Part shown: piece after piece, positions 33,349 through 41,195 of the stretch
Layout: every line of letters begins with the position of its first letter
Numbering within the stretch: position 1 is the first letter of the stretch
Source: Acanthamoeba sp. SK_2022b
Taxonomy: Eukaryota; Discosea; Longamoebia; Acanthamoebidae
NCBI GenBank assembly: GCA_027943245.1
Contig: JANDJZ010001754.1
Location: forward strand, 62,001-126,000
Direction: 5' to 3'
DNA: 64,000 nucleotides
Notes under the pieces: model-generated
What the model was told of the DNA's origin: nothing
The model's input: only the letters and a program-made list of their open reading frames with translations
Databases searched by the model: none
Position numbers and translations under genes: made by a program

Positions 33349-34005
33349 TTAGTCGTAATAAAGGCGGAAATCGATCGCCGCACGGTAGGCGCCGGCGCTC
33401 AGCGTCGCCGGAGTGCGCACCGGCGTCACCGTATACGTCAGGGTGTTTTGTCCCGGCGTCAGCAATACCGGTTTGTTGCGCGCGCCGAGGCGGACCGGCA
33501 GACCGCGGGCATCCGCCAACTGCAACCCCAAACCGGTGACGCCGGCGACCCTGACCAGACCTGGCGCGTCGTCATCCGTCGGCGCGGCAAACGCCACGGA
33601 CACCGCAGGCTGGCTGCCGCTCCAGGCCAGAACCCCGGTCCAGGCGTCGCGGTTGCTCGCCGGCGCCCGCAGGCAGTCTTTCAGCGTCAACTCGAAGGCG
33701 ACCGGCGTGCCGCGATCGCCCGGGCGCTGGAAGTGCGCCGTTCCCGTCTCGCCCAGCCATACCTCCTGGCGGGCGGTGGTCATTTCCAGACTGCAGGCGC
33801 TTTCCGTTAACGCGCCGTAGACGTGGAGCGTGCCGTTCGCCCCCTCAACGTCCCAGTTATCCACCGCGCGGGCCGGCGGCATCAGCATCAGCATCGTGCC
33901 CGCCGTCAGCGGCACCATCAGCGCGGCCAACACCGTCAGGCCAATAGTGCGTCGCTGATGACGTTCATAGGCCTTTCCCAACAGCATGGGGTTCTTTCGT
34001 TGCAT
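33349..34005 (-). CDS. Minor fimbrial subunit
   Basis: 218 aa. A longer than usual N-terminus (MQRKNPMLLGKAYERHQRRTIGLTVLAALMVPLTAGTMLMLMPPARA) contains the signal sequence. The pilin domain has Cys in LTESACSLEM and LKDCLRAP, and ends RAAIDFRLYYD with the usual penultimate-Tyr pattern. It is comparable to MrpE/PapF-type subunits, with an insertion of about 20 residues after the second Cys. GGAG lies upstream of ATG 34005. GC-rich like the usher gene. Confidence 0.8.
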   Translation of the reverse strand: MQRKNPMLLGKAYERHQRRTIGLTVLAALMVPLTAGTMLMLMPPARAVDNWDVEGANGTLHVYGALTESACSLEMTTARQEVWLGETGTAHFQRPGDRGTPVAFELTLKDCLRAPASNRDAWTGVLAWSGSQPAVSVAFAAPTDDDAPGLVRVAGVTGLGLQLADARGLPVRLGARNKPVLLTPGQNTLTYTVTPVRTPATLSAGAYRAAIDFRLYYD

Positions 34006-34061
34006 GATTCGTTCACTCCGCTGTGTTCATGACTTGGTCTTCCCTGCTTGCGCGCGGCGCG

Positions 34062-34826
34062 TCATTTGGCGGCCGGCACGACCTGGCAGGCATTGCCGGC
34101 GCAGCGGAAGTTCAACTGCGGCCGACCACCGTAATCGTTGATGTACGCCAGCGACGGGCCGCTGCCGAGGCTCGCGGCGGAGACGTTCAGCGGGGCGCTG
34201 GCCTTCGGCGCCACCATCAACGGTTCAAAGCCGGCGGCCCCTTTCCCGCCCTTGCCGGCGCTCGCCTCAACGATCGTCACGTAATAAGGGGTCGGGTTGT
34301 TCACCACGTACTTGTCGCCCTGCCGGGTCAGCGTCAGCTGCTCCTGCCACGGCGCGGCGTTCTTTTCCGGGGCGAGCGCCGCCGGGCGATAAAACATTTT
34401 GATGCGCGTCTGCAGCGCTATCTGCAGCGTGTTCGGCTTATTGCTGCGCGGCGGTATTTCGCGCAGGTTGAAGTAATACAGCGTCTCCCTGTCCTGCGGC
34501 AGCTGACGCGCCGCCGGCAGCGACTGGATCTTCACCTGGCTCGGTTTGCCCGGCTCCACCCGCTGCACCGGCGGCAGCACGGTGAAAGGGCTTTGGATCT
34601 TGTTGCCGCGATCGTCTTCGATCCATCCCTGCGCCAGATACGGCAACTGTTTGTTCTGGTTACTGATGTTGAGACTGACCGTTTTCAGGTCGCCGTCGAA
34701 AATCACGCGCGTGCGATCCAGCGCGATAGCCGCATGGGCGGGCAGGCCAATCGCGCCGATCGTCAACGCGGCGGCGAGCGAGCTCAAAAGGGAAACGGTC
34801 TTTCTGGTCATAGTCAAATTCATCAT
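34062..34826 (-). CDS. Periplasmic fimbrial chaperone (PapD/MrpD-like)
   Basis: 254 aa. Signal peptide ending GLPAHA; then the two-domain immunoglobulin-like chaperone. The G1/F1 region is seen in the alternating hydrophobics of NTLQIALQTRIKMFYRPA and the subunit-anchoring basic residues in LDRTRVIF and IKMFYRP. Two Cys near the C-terminus (NFRCAGNACQVV) can form a disulfide, as in PapD. It binds subunits by donor-strand complementation and delivers them to the usher encoded just upstream. Confidence 0.9.
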   Translation of the reverse strand: MMNLTMTRKTVSLLSSLAAALTIGAIGLPAHAAIALDRTRVIFDGDLKTVSLNISNQNKQLPYLAQGWIEDDRGNKIQSPFTVLPPVQRVEPGKPSQVKIQSLPAARQLPQDRETLYYFNLREIPPRSNKPNTLQIALQTRIKMFYRPAALAPEKNAAPWQEQLTLTRQGDKYVVNNPTPYYVTIVEASAGKGGKGAAGFEPLMVAPKASAPLNVSAASLGSGPSLAYINDYGGRPQLNFRCAGNACQVVPAAK

Positions 34827-34904
34827 GTCTTCACGGTTCCAGTCAGCCGAAGGCGGGCGATTCCGCCCCGGCGGTTTAGCGGCGAAGCACGCTCCGCCGG
34901 GGTA

Positions 34905-37439
34905 TCAGTTGGCGTTCTCCGCCGGCTTGTTACCGGTGAGAGGACGGCAAGGCAGCAGCAACGTGTTCATCAGCATTTCGGCCGGCAACGGCGCCGGCAG
35001 CTGGATTTCACACTGCGCCGCGCCGTTCCAGTGCACGCTCATGCGCTCGCCGGGGTTGAGGCCGGACAGGTAAACGCTGCCGCCGTCATTGATGATGCCG
35101 GTCTCCTGTTTGCGGGCATTCAGCACCGTGGCGCCAAACGGCGGCTCACTGCCGTCCGCCAGCTTGACGATCGCCATCGCCTTCTCACCGGCAATCACCT
35201 CGAACTTGCGGTAGCCGATGGCGCCCTCGGTCAACGTGGCCTGCACCACGGAACGCGTCGCCTCGACGTTGTCGCCCAGGCTGTTGAGATCGATGCTGGC
35301 CTTGTTGCGGTAGTAGCTGTTCACATCCGCCACCACCGCCTTGCCGTAACGGTTGGTCAGCACCGTACTGCCGTAGCCACGCACCGGCACACCGGCGACG
35401 CCTTCGGTATCGAGCAGCAAGCGCGTGCCGCCCGGCGTATTGACGCGGTGCAGCACCGCCCCTTCCGCCGCCATCGTCAGGCCGCCCTGCGCGCCGATGC
35501 CGACGGCGCTGTAGCGACCGGCCTGGTAGCTGGCGTTGGCGTTGATCTGCGCCATATCGCCCTGATGGCTGTAATACCCGCTGGCGGTCGCCCCACTGCG
35601 CGCGGTGCCCGCGCTGATCTGATAGTTGTTGTGTTCATCGACCCGGTTGTAGTACCCGACCCGATGGGCGTTCTCTTCGCGATCGAGCGTCATGTTGTAA
35701 CTGAGCGTCCCGGCGCTGCCCCAGGGCAGCGACAGCGACAGGTACATCCCGTCGTCGTTGCGCTCGTTGTAACGGTTACGATAGGCCGACAGCGAAACGC
35801 TGACGTTCTTGAAATCGCCGATATCGAAGTAGCGCGATACCATCAGGTTGTAACGATCGTTCGGCGCCCGATCCCAATAGGTTTGGTGGCTGTAGTTGAG
35901 ATAGGTGCTGAGCCCCAGATCGCGGAACTGCTTGTTGAAGGTGATGGTGTACATCTCCTTGCTCTTGCCGCTGCGTCCCCCTTCGTAACGCGCATCGAGG
36001 TAGTCCCCCATGCTCATGAAGTCCTCCTGGGAGAAGCGGTAACCGGCGAAGGTGACCTGGCTGTCGTATTCATCGAAGTTCTTCGAATAGCTCAACCGAT
36101 ACGAACCGCCGGTAAGCGTGCCCTCCTGCGGCAAACGCGCGCGCGACTGCGTGGCATCGAACGACAGCGCCCCCAGCGCCATCAGATCGCGCCCGATCCC
36201 CAGCGACAGCGCGTTGTAATCGCCGCCGGCGATGCCCCCGCCGTACAGCGACCAGCCGTTGCTGATACCCCAGGAGAACTCGCCGGTGCCGAACATCGGC
36301 CCGCGCAGGTGATGCCCCCACTCCGACGGTTTGCCCGTCGCCAGCTTGTAACGCACCGTGCCCGGGCGCGTCAGGTAAGGAATGTTGGCGGTGTTCATCT
36401 TGAACTCCTGCACGCTGCCGTCCTGCTCTTCGACGCGCACGTCCAGCTCGCCGGAAACGGCGTCGTTGATGTCCTGAATGCGGAACGGCCCCGCCGCCAC
36501 TTGCGTTTCATACAGCACGCGCCCCTGCTGGCTGACCACTACTTTGGCGTTGGTCTTCGCCACGCCCGTCACTTCCGGCGCATAGCCGCGCAGGTTGGGC
36601 GGCAACATGCTGTCGTCGGATCGCAAACTGACACCGGTAAAAAGCAGGCTGTCGAAAATGTCGGAGTTCAGGTAATCCTCACCCATCGTCAGCCGCGAAC
36701 GCAGCGCCGGGATCGCCCGGTAGGCGTAATAGCGGCTCCAGTCGAACTGTTTATCAGTCGACTGAGAAGCACCGGTCTGGTGGTTGAGGTTGGCCTGCCA
36801 GTCGGCGCGCAGACGCCAGGCGCCCAGGTTGGCGCCGCCGGTGCCGTTGCCGCTCAGGCTGTAGCTGCTGCCGCCTTTCTGGTGCTTTTGCGTTTGGGCG
36901 TTGACGTTATAGTCAAACAGCAGCCCGGGAATACCGTCATCCCAGCGCGAAGGCGGGTCCCAGTTTTCCGAGCTGTACTCCAGATAGGCCTGTGGGATGT
37001 TGAGATACAGCGCGGAACTGGCGAGATCGCCGCGCGCTTCCATCCCCGCCAGACTGGAGGCGTCAAGGCAGCGGCCGCCGTGTGTCCAGTTCAGCGTGCT
37101 TAACAGCTTTTCTTTCAGCCCCAGTTGGTTGACCAATGCCGGCGAAAGACAGGCTTCGCTGCCTTTAGGATCGTTCTCGGGCGCCATAAACGTCACCGGC
37201 TGTTCCGGCAGGTCGTTCTTATTGACGTGCACCACCATGGTATAAACGCCCGGCATGATGTAGCCGCTGCGCGTAAATTGGCTCAAATCGATATTTTTAC
37301 GATCGTTGATGTCCAATACGTCGGTATTGAATTGAATAGCGTCGGCGGCATAAACCAACGCAATGGGATTTCCCAGAGAAAGGGCAACACAGAGCCCCAA
37401 AGCTTGAAGACGAAATAACTTCCCTGCCGGTGAAAGCAT
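34905..37439 (-). CDS. Outer-membrane fimbrial usher (PapC/MrpC-like)
   Basis: 844 aa with a signal peptide (MLSPAGKLFRLQALGLCVALSLGNPIALVYA). Order: N-terminal chaperone-subunit binding domain (about 32-150, FNTDVLDINDRKNIDLSQFTRSGYIMPGVY), 24-strand barrel with plug (about 170-660, with the plug region around TNAKVVVSQQGRVLYETQVAAGPF), and two C-terminal domains (about 675-840, with Cys pair). Full length and intact. It assembles and exports the fimbria at the outer membrane. It is followed by the chaperone gene and preceded by the MrpB/PapH-like gene. Confidence 0.93.
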   Translation of the reverse strand: MLSPAGKLFRLQALGLCVALSLGNPIALVYAADAIQFNTDVLDINDRKNIDLSQFTRSGYIMPGVYTMVVHVNKNDLPEQPVTFMAPENDPKGSEACLSPALVNQLGLKEKLLSTLNWTHGGRCLDASSLAGMEARGDLASSALYLNIPQAYLEYSSENWDPPSRWDDGIPGLLFDYNVNAQTQKHQKGGSSYSLSGNGTGGANLGAWRLRADWQANLNHQTGASQSTDKQFDWSRYYAYRAIPALRSRLTMGEDYLNSDIFDSLLFTGVSLRSDDSMLPPNLRGYAPEVTGVAKTNAKVVVSQQGRVLYETQVAAGPFRIQDINDAVSGELDVRVEEQDGSVQEFKMNTANIPYLTRPGTVRYKLATGKPSEWGHHLRGPMFGTGEFSWGISNGWSLYGGGIAGGDYNALSLGIGRDLMALGALSFDATQSRARLPQEGTLTGGSYRLSYSKNFDEYDSQVTFAGYRFSQEDFMSMGDYLDARYEGGRSGKSKEMYTITFNKQFRDLGLSTYLNYSHQTYWDRAPNDRYNLMVSRYFDIGDFKNVSVSLSAYRNRYNERNDDGMYLSLSLPWGSAGTLSYNMTLDREENAHRVGYYNRVDEHNNYQISAGTARSGATASGYYSHQGDMAQINANASYQAGRYSAVGIGAQGGLTMAAEGAVLHRVNTPGGTRLLLDTEGVAGVPVRGYGSTVLTNRYGKAVVADVNSYYRNKASIDLNSLGDNVEATRSVVQATLTEGAIGYRKFEVIAGEKAMAIVKLADGSEPPFGATVLNARKQETGIINDGGSVYLSGLNPGERMSVHWNGAAQCEIQLPAPLPAEMLMNTLLLPCRPLTGNKPAENAN

Positions 37440-37486
37440 AATAAAAGTCCTTTCAATAACGAATTAACCGTCAGTACGAGAAAAAA

Positions 37487-38023
37487 TCAAAAATAATCCA
37501 GCTTAAAACGCACTGTGGAAAAATACGCTCCCGCCTTCAACGGCTGGTGATTCGGCATCAACGTCATGGAATAATTCAGCACTCTATTTCCCAGTATTAT
37601 TCCTTCCATCGGTAAGGGTTTCCCTGGAATAATCGGCGTGCCGCTGCTGTCTTTTATCTTCAATGCGACGCCGCGCGCCTCGCCCTGTACGCCAAACAGA
37701 GCGCCTTCCGCATAACCATCAAACGTGACCTGAAAGAATTTCCAATCAGGTTTGTTTTCCGGCCGTTCCAAAATGCAGTTGACCAATTCAATACTGAAAG
37801 GTTTGGTCATCCCCTGGCCGTCACGAATGATCTGCCCGAGAGGAAGAGTGTCCATATCGATCGTCTGATCGCGGCTGCCGGCAGCAATGGCGCAGGCGGT
37901 GTCGATAATGGCGCCGTGCACGCTGACTTTGCCCCACCCCTGTACGGCGTTAGTTGCACTGCTATTCGCAAACGCCAACGACGCCAAAAGAACGGCACCC
38001 GCTCGATTCCTTGGTAAAAACAT
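37487..38023 (-). CDS. Minor fimbrial subunit, PapH/MrpB-like anchor or terminator
   Basis: 178 aa. Signal peptide ending NSSATNA; pilin domain with Cys in IIDTACAIAAG and ELVNCILERP, ending VRFKLDYF. Its position between the major subunit and usher genes matches PapH/MrpB, which stop growth of the rod and anchor it. Rod terminators lack a free acceptor groove; this cannot be judged by eye. It is separated from the major subunit gene by an attenuator-like hairpin. Confidence 0.8.
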   Translation of the reverse strand: MFLPRNRAGAVLLASLAFANSSATNAVQGWGKVSVHGAIIDTACAIAAGSRDQTIDMDTLPLGQIIRDGQGMTKPFSIELVNCILERPENKPDWKFFQVTFDGYAEGALFGVQGEARGVALKIKDSSGTPIIPGKPLPMEGIILGNRVLNYSMTLMPNHQPLKAGAYFSTVRFKLDYF

Positions 38024-38049
38024 CGCGACATTCCTTTGACAGGGAGATT

Positions 38050-38081
38050 AACCAGGCATGCGGCGAACCCCATGCCTGGTT
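38050..38081 (-). terminator. Attenuator hairpin after the major subunit gene
   Basis: AACCAGGCATG (38050-38060) and CATGCCTGGTT (38071-38081) form an 11-bp stem about 20 bases after the major subunit stop codon. Such hairpins commonly raise the ratio of major to minor subunit mRNA. Confidence 0.7.
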
Positions 38082-38101
38082 GATTAAGCCTTCGGACTTA
38101 C

Positions 38102-38623
38102 TTACTGATAAGCCAGGGTGAAATCGGCTACGGCAGTGAAATCGCCCGGAACGATGGTGGCGGAAGCGCCTTCACCCTGCAGGTAGGCGGCGAAATGCAG
38201 GGTGTTATTACCAGGATTTAGTGTTTGTGCAGTAGTTGCCTGACCCAATTTCACCGGTTTACCACCGTATGTAATAACTACGCCTGCACCACTAGCTGTA
38301 CCAGTAATTCCCAGAAGAGATGTATTTACTGCCGACGATGCACCGGTGAAAGTGGCTTTTACAGTTTTTGAAGTTGGGAAATCGCACTGCTCGAGATCGA
38401 TTGAGAAATCTACGGCCGTAGATTTTCCAGAGTTTTTTAACGCCACATTGGAAATTGAACCTAAATCAACTTCTTGATTAGCAGTTTTACTTGAGATAGA
38501 GCAAGGTGCATCAATAATAGAGCCCTTGAATGTAACTTTCCCTTGTCCCTGATCTGCTGCTTGTGCATAGAAGTTTGCACCAAATGCAACTGCTGCAGCC
38601 AAGATAATTTTTTCAATTTTCAT
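38102..38623 (-). CDS. Major fimbrial subunit (MrpA/SmfA-like pilin)
   Basis: 173 aa. Signal peptide ending FYAQA, mature ADQGQGKVTFKGSIIDAPCSISSK, second Cys in SIDLEQCDF, and C-terminal ADFTLAYQ with the penultimate-Tyr donor-strand pattern. It is the first gene of the minus-strand operon and is less GC-rich than the usher and minor subunits. ATG 38623 follows AAGGAA. Transcription starts in the 578-base gap to the divergent PapI/FaeA-like regulator. Confidence 0.9.
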   Translation of the reverse strand: MKIEKIILAAAVAFGANFYAQAADQGQGKVTFKGSIIDAPCSISSKTANQEVDLGSISNVALKNSGKSTAVDFSIDLEQCDFPTSKTVKATFTGASSAVNTSLLGITGTASGAGVVITYGGKPVKLGQATTAQTLNPGNNTLHFAAYLQGEGASATIVPGDFTAVADFTLAYQ

Positions 38624-38941
38624 AAAATCTATATTCCTTAATAGAAAATTGTGCTTACTAACTAAATGAAAGGTTTTAACTAACTAAAAATCAGTCACTT
38701 GTAATAACTTCAGTTTGGTTTTGAACACAACACCTGGCCACAATACAGCTAGTTAATTCTAAGGTAAATTTACTTATGCAAAATAGCTAATAGATAAACA
38801 CACATAGTTAAGCCAGTGTTTTCGCTCTGCGTAGATATCTTGTCAAACCAATCTTAATAAGAAAAGTTTTTTTTACAAAAAAGCAAAAAATCAATATTTA
38901 TTCCCTAGCCAGAGTTAAATAGCGACATTAATTAGCGATAT

Positions 38942-39012
38942 AGATCGCAAAAAAAAATTTTTCAGCATTTAATGCTTTTTTTAAGTAAAACGCAACCAAT
39001 CAGATCGCAAAG
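38942..39012. promoter_or_regulatory. Paired GATC sites in the divergent fimbrial control region
   Basis: The only two GATC (Dam) sites in 38624-39201 are at 38943 and 39003. Both lie in the word AGATCGCAAA, 60 bases apart, each next to an A tract. In pap-type operons two Lrp-bound GATC sites between papI and papBA create methylation-dependent phase variation. Here they sit between a PapI/FaeA-like gene and the major pilin gene; the pap spacing (about 102) is larger. Confidence 0.5.
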
Positions 39013-39201
39013 AGCCACCTGTGTAATATAATCATCCAATATTTTGTTTGGCCGCTACAGCTCACACTACACAAACGCACCAATCTAGTTAAAAGCGAAA
39101 AAGCCTTCATGACTGAAATCTAAGAACAAAGTTTTTCTAGATTTGTAAGGGTTCAAAACCCTTCTTAGCCGTAGATGACTATCGGGATACCAAGGGGAAA
39201 A

Positions 39202-39495
39202 ATGGAAGATTTGTCTAGCAAACAGAAAGAAACACGTAAGTTACAGCAAGCTCTACTTGCTGCATTACTTGATATGTCACCACAACATTATCAGGCTACA
39301 GAGCTTCCGCCACAGCATAATTGGATGTCGACAAGGCAATTAGCAAATGCAGTAAACGTCGGGGTATATCGAGCCAGACACCTTTTGCTAAATATGCTTG
39401 ATAGAAAAGAGGTAATTGTAACAGATGGCCCTATAGGAAAATCACTGAGGTGGTATCCTACCGCTCTACTCGTCGTCAACAAAGACGACACATAA
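39202..39495 (+). CDS. PapI/FaeA-like fimbrial regulator
   Basis: 97 aa from ATG 39202, with AAGGGGA just upstream. The C-terminal half is a winged helix (about 45-90: WMSTRQLANAVNVGVYRARHLLLNMLDRKEVIVTDG, then LRWYP), the pattern of PapI/FaeA proteins that help Lrp choose between GATC sites. The N-terminal extension of about 40 residues is longer than in PapI (77 aa). It is divergent from the major pilin operon and heads a plus-strand group with the adhesin. Confidence 0.75.
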   Translation: MEDLSSKQKETRKLQQALLAALLDMSPQHYQATELPPQHNWMSTRQLANAVNVGVYRARHLLLNMLDRKEVIVTDGPIGKSLRWYPTALLVVNKDDT

Positions 39496-39602
39496 AAAAG
39501 ATGCATTTGGTGAATAAAATTCGCTAAGTTATCCCTAATGAGTAGTTTGCAACACCTCATTGCAGCACAAGCCGAAAAAAATTTATCTATTGAGACATAA
39601 TC

Positions 39603-40568
39603 ATGAATAGAATAATACGTCTACTACTCCGTTCTTCTTTAGCATTATCTTTCATGATAACTGCCAACGCTAACGCATTTGACTGCACAACCTCCGATGG
39701 TCGCACTATTGGTACCGGAGGCTCACAAACGCCGGTAGACGTACGCGTAACCATCGGCCCTCAATTATCTTATGGCAAAAATGAAATCGTCAACGTAAGT
39801 CAAGTAACCTGCAGAAATACTATCGCGAGCTGGTATGACTATCTCAAAACAGATAGCAATGCACTATCCGTCAGTGGCGCTCTTAGCTCTGTTAGCACTG
39901 GTATGACAATTAACGGGACTGACTATTTATCGCCAATACGAGCAGGTATAAACGTATTGACACTGACTAATTTACAAAGTGGATCCATTCCTATTCGGGT
40001 TTATATTGTTTTGAACCGCTCCCCTACATCAGATATTAAGATAAACAAGGGCGACATAATAGGTCAAGTAAACTTTGCTCAGTCTAATAATCAGTCAGGA
40101 TGCCCACATTGCGGCCCTTATCGTTGGCGTCTAATCGCAAATAACGATGCCTATTTTGTTACAACCACCTGCTCCATCAATAACGGCCAGCAGATAAACG
40201 TTGACTTCGGTTCGATTCGCCAAGATTTTTTAACCCAGAGCCCAAGCAACTCTCAGATTAGCCAGAATAAAAGTATTAATTATCAATGTGATGATCTTAG
40301 CTCCACACAGGACATTTTAGTTCAGTTAATCAGCGACCCAACTAGCTTCTCGAGCGACTTTATAAAAACGACCAATCCGGATATTGGTGTAGCCATGGTT
40401 TATAACGGGAATGTGGTTAAGCCCAATAATACCTTTAGAACTCGTATCGTTAACGGTCTTGGCAGCGATACCGTAACCTTTGTACCTGTAAAGAGGAATG
40501 TTCCCTATACCAGCTTAAGTACAGGACCTTTATCAGGCTCTGCAACATTGCTCTTCAGCGCTCCTTGA
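39603..40568 (+). CDS. FimH-like two-domain tip adhesin
   Basis: 321 aa. Signal peptide ending TANANA; the mature protein begins FDCTTSDGRTIG, like the FACKTANGTAIP start of FimH, whose N-terminal Phe lines the mannose pocket. An N-terminal lectin-like domain (about 25-195, Cys in VTCRNT; an extra CPHC pair at about 172) is joined to a C-terminal pilin domain (about 200-320, TTTCSINNGQQINVDFG and YQCDDLSS). It is AT-richer than the main operon. As the minus-strand operon lacks an adhesin gene, this probably supplies the tip. Confidence 0.75.
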   Translation: MNRIIRLLLRSSLALSFMITANANAFDCTTSDGRTIGTGGSQTPVDVRVTIGPQLSYGKNEIVNVSQVTCRNTIASWYDYLKTDSNALSVSGALSSVSTGMTINGTDYLSPIRAGINVLTLTNLQSGSIPIRVYIVLNRSPTSDIKINKGDIIGQVNFAQSNNQSGCPHCGPYRWRLIANNDAYFVTTTCSINNGQQINVDFGSIRQDFLTQSPSNSQISQNKSINYQCDDLSSTQDILVQLISDPTSFSSDFIKTTNPDIGVAMVYNGNVVKPNNTFRTRIVNGLGSDTVTFVPVKRNVPYTSLSTGPLSGSATLLFSAP

Positions 40569-40589
40569 AAATAGTGGAGAATATATAAA

Positions 40590-41081
40590 ATGATGAAACG
40601 AAGATGTCATGTTCTACTGCTAGCACTGAGTCTGCATACAACCTTTGCTCTGGCTGCTGACCAGGGAACCAAGATTAGCATAACCGCAACAGTGGTTGCG
40701 CCCCCTCCTTGCGTTATCAACGACGGACGCACTATTGATATAGATTTCGGCAATGTTGGCATTAACCGTATCGATGGTAATCGATATATGCAACGTATTG
40801 ATTATAGCATAAAATGCGATTTTCTAGATAACAGCCGTCAGTTGAAAATGAAAATTATTGGTACCGCAGCGACTTTTGACTCTAGCATATTAGGAAGTAA
40901 CATTAATGGATTAGGCATCAAACTTTTGGCGAACGGAAGATCTTTCGCAATTAATACGCCTCTAGATATCACCTACTCCAGCCCACCGACACTTGATGTA
41001 GTGCCTGTAAAAAAAGGTTCAGTGCATCTGACAGAAGGTAAATTCACAAGCGGCGCAACTATGTTAGTAGATTATTTCTAG
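40590..41081 (+). CDS. Minor fimbrial subunit (FimF/FimG-like tip adaptor)
   Basis: 163 aa. Signal peptide ending TFALA; mature ADQGTKISITATVVAPPPCVIND with a second Cys in DYSIKCDFLDN and a C-terminal strand ending TMLVDYF. It lies 21 bases after the adhesin gene with GGAG upstream, so it is co-translated and probably links the adhesin to the rod. It is similar in base composition to the adhesin. Confidence 0.75.
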   Translation: MMKRRCHVLLLALSLHTTFALAADQGTKISITATVVAPPPCVINDGRTIDIDFGNVGINRIDGNRYMQRIDYSIKCDFLDNSRQLKMKIIGTAATFDSSILGSNINGLGIKLLANGRSFAINTPLDITYSSPPTLDVVPVKKGSVHLTEGKFTSGATMLVDYF

Positions 41082-41195
41082 TGATTTACATATTGTCGGA
41101 TTAAGCTCTCTCAGGCACCACTTAAACATCATTAGGATCAAACTCATCTTCGAGATGAAAAAATACTACGAGATAGTATAATCATTAGGAAAATC

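Noticed and set aside
34023..37103. A 1026-codon plus-strand open frame
   Set aside because: Antisense of the usher and chaperone genes; no recognisable domain, and the usher is intact on the other strand.
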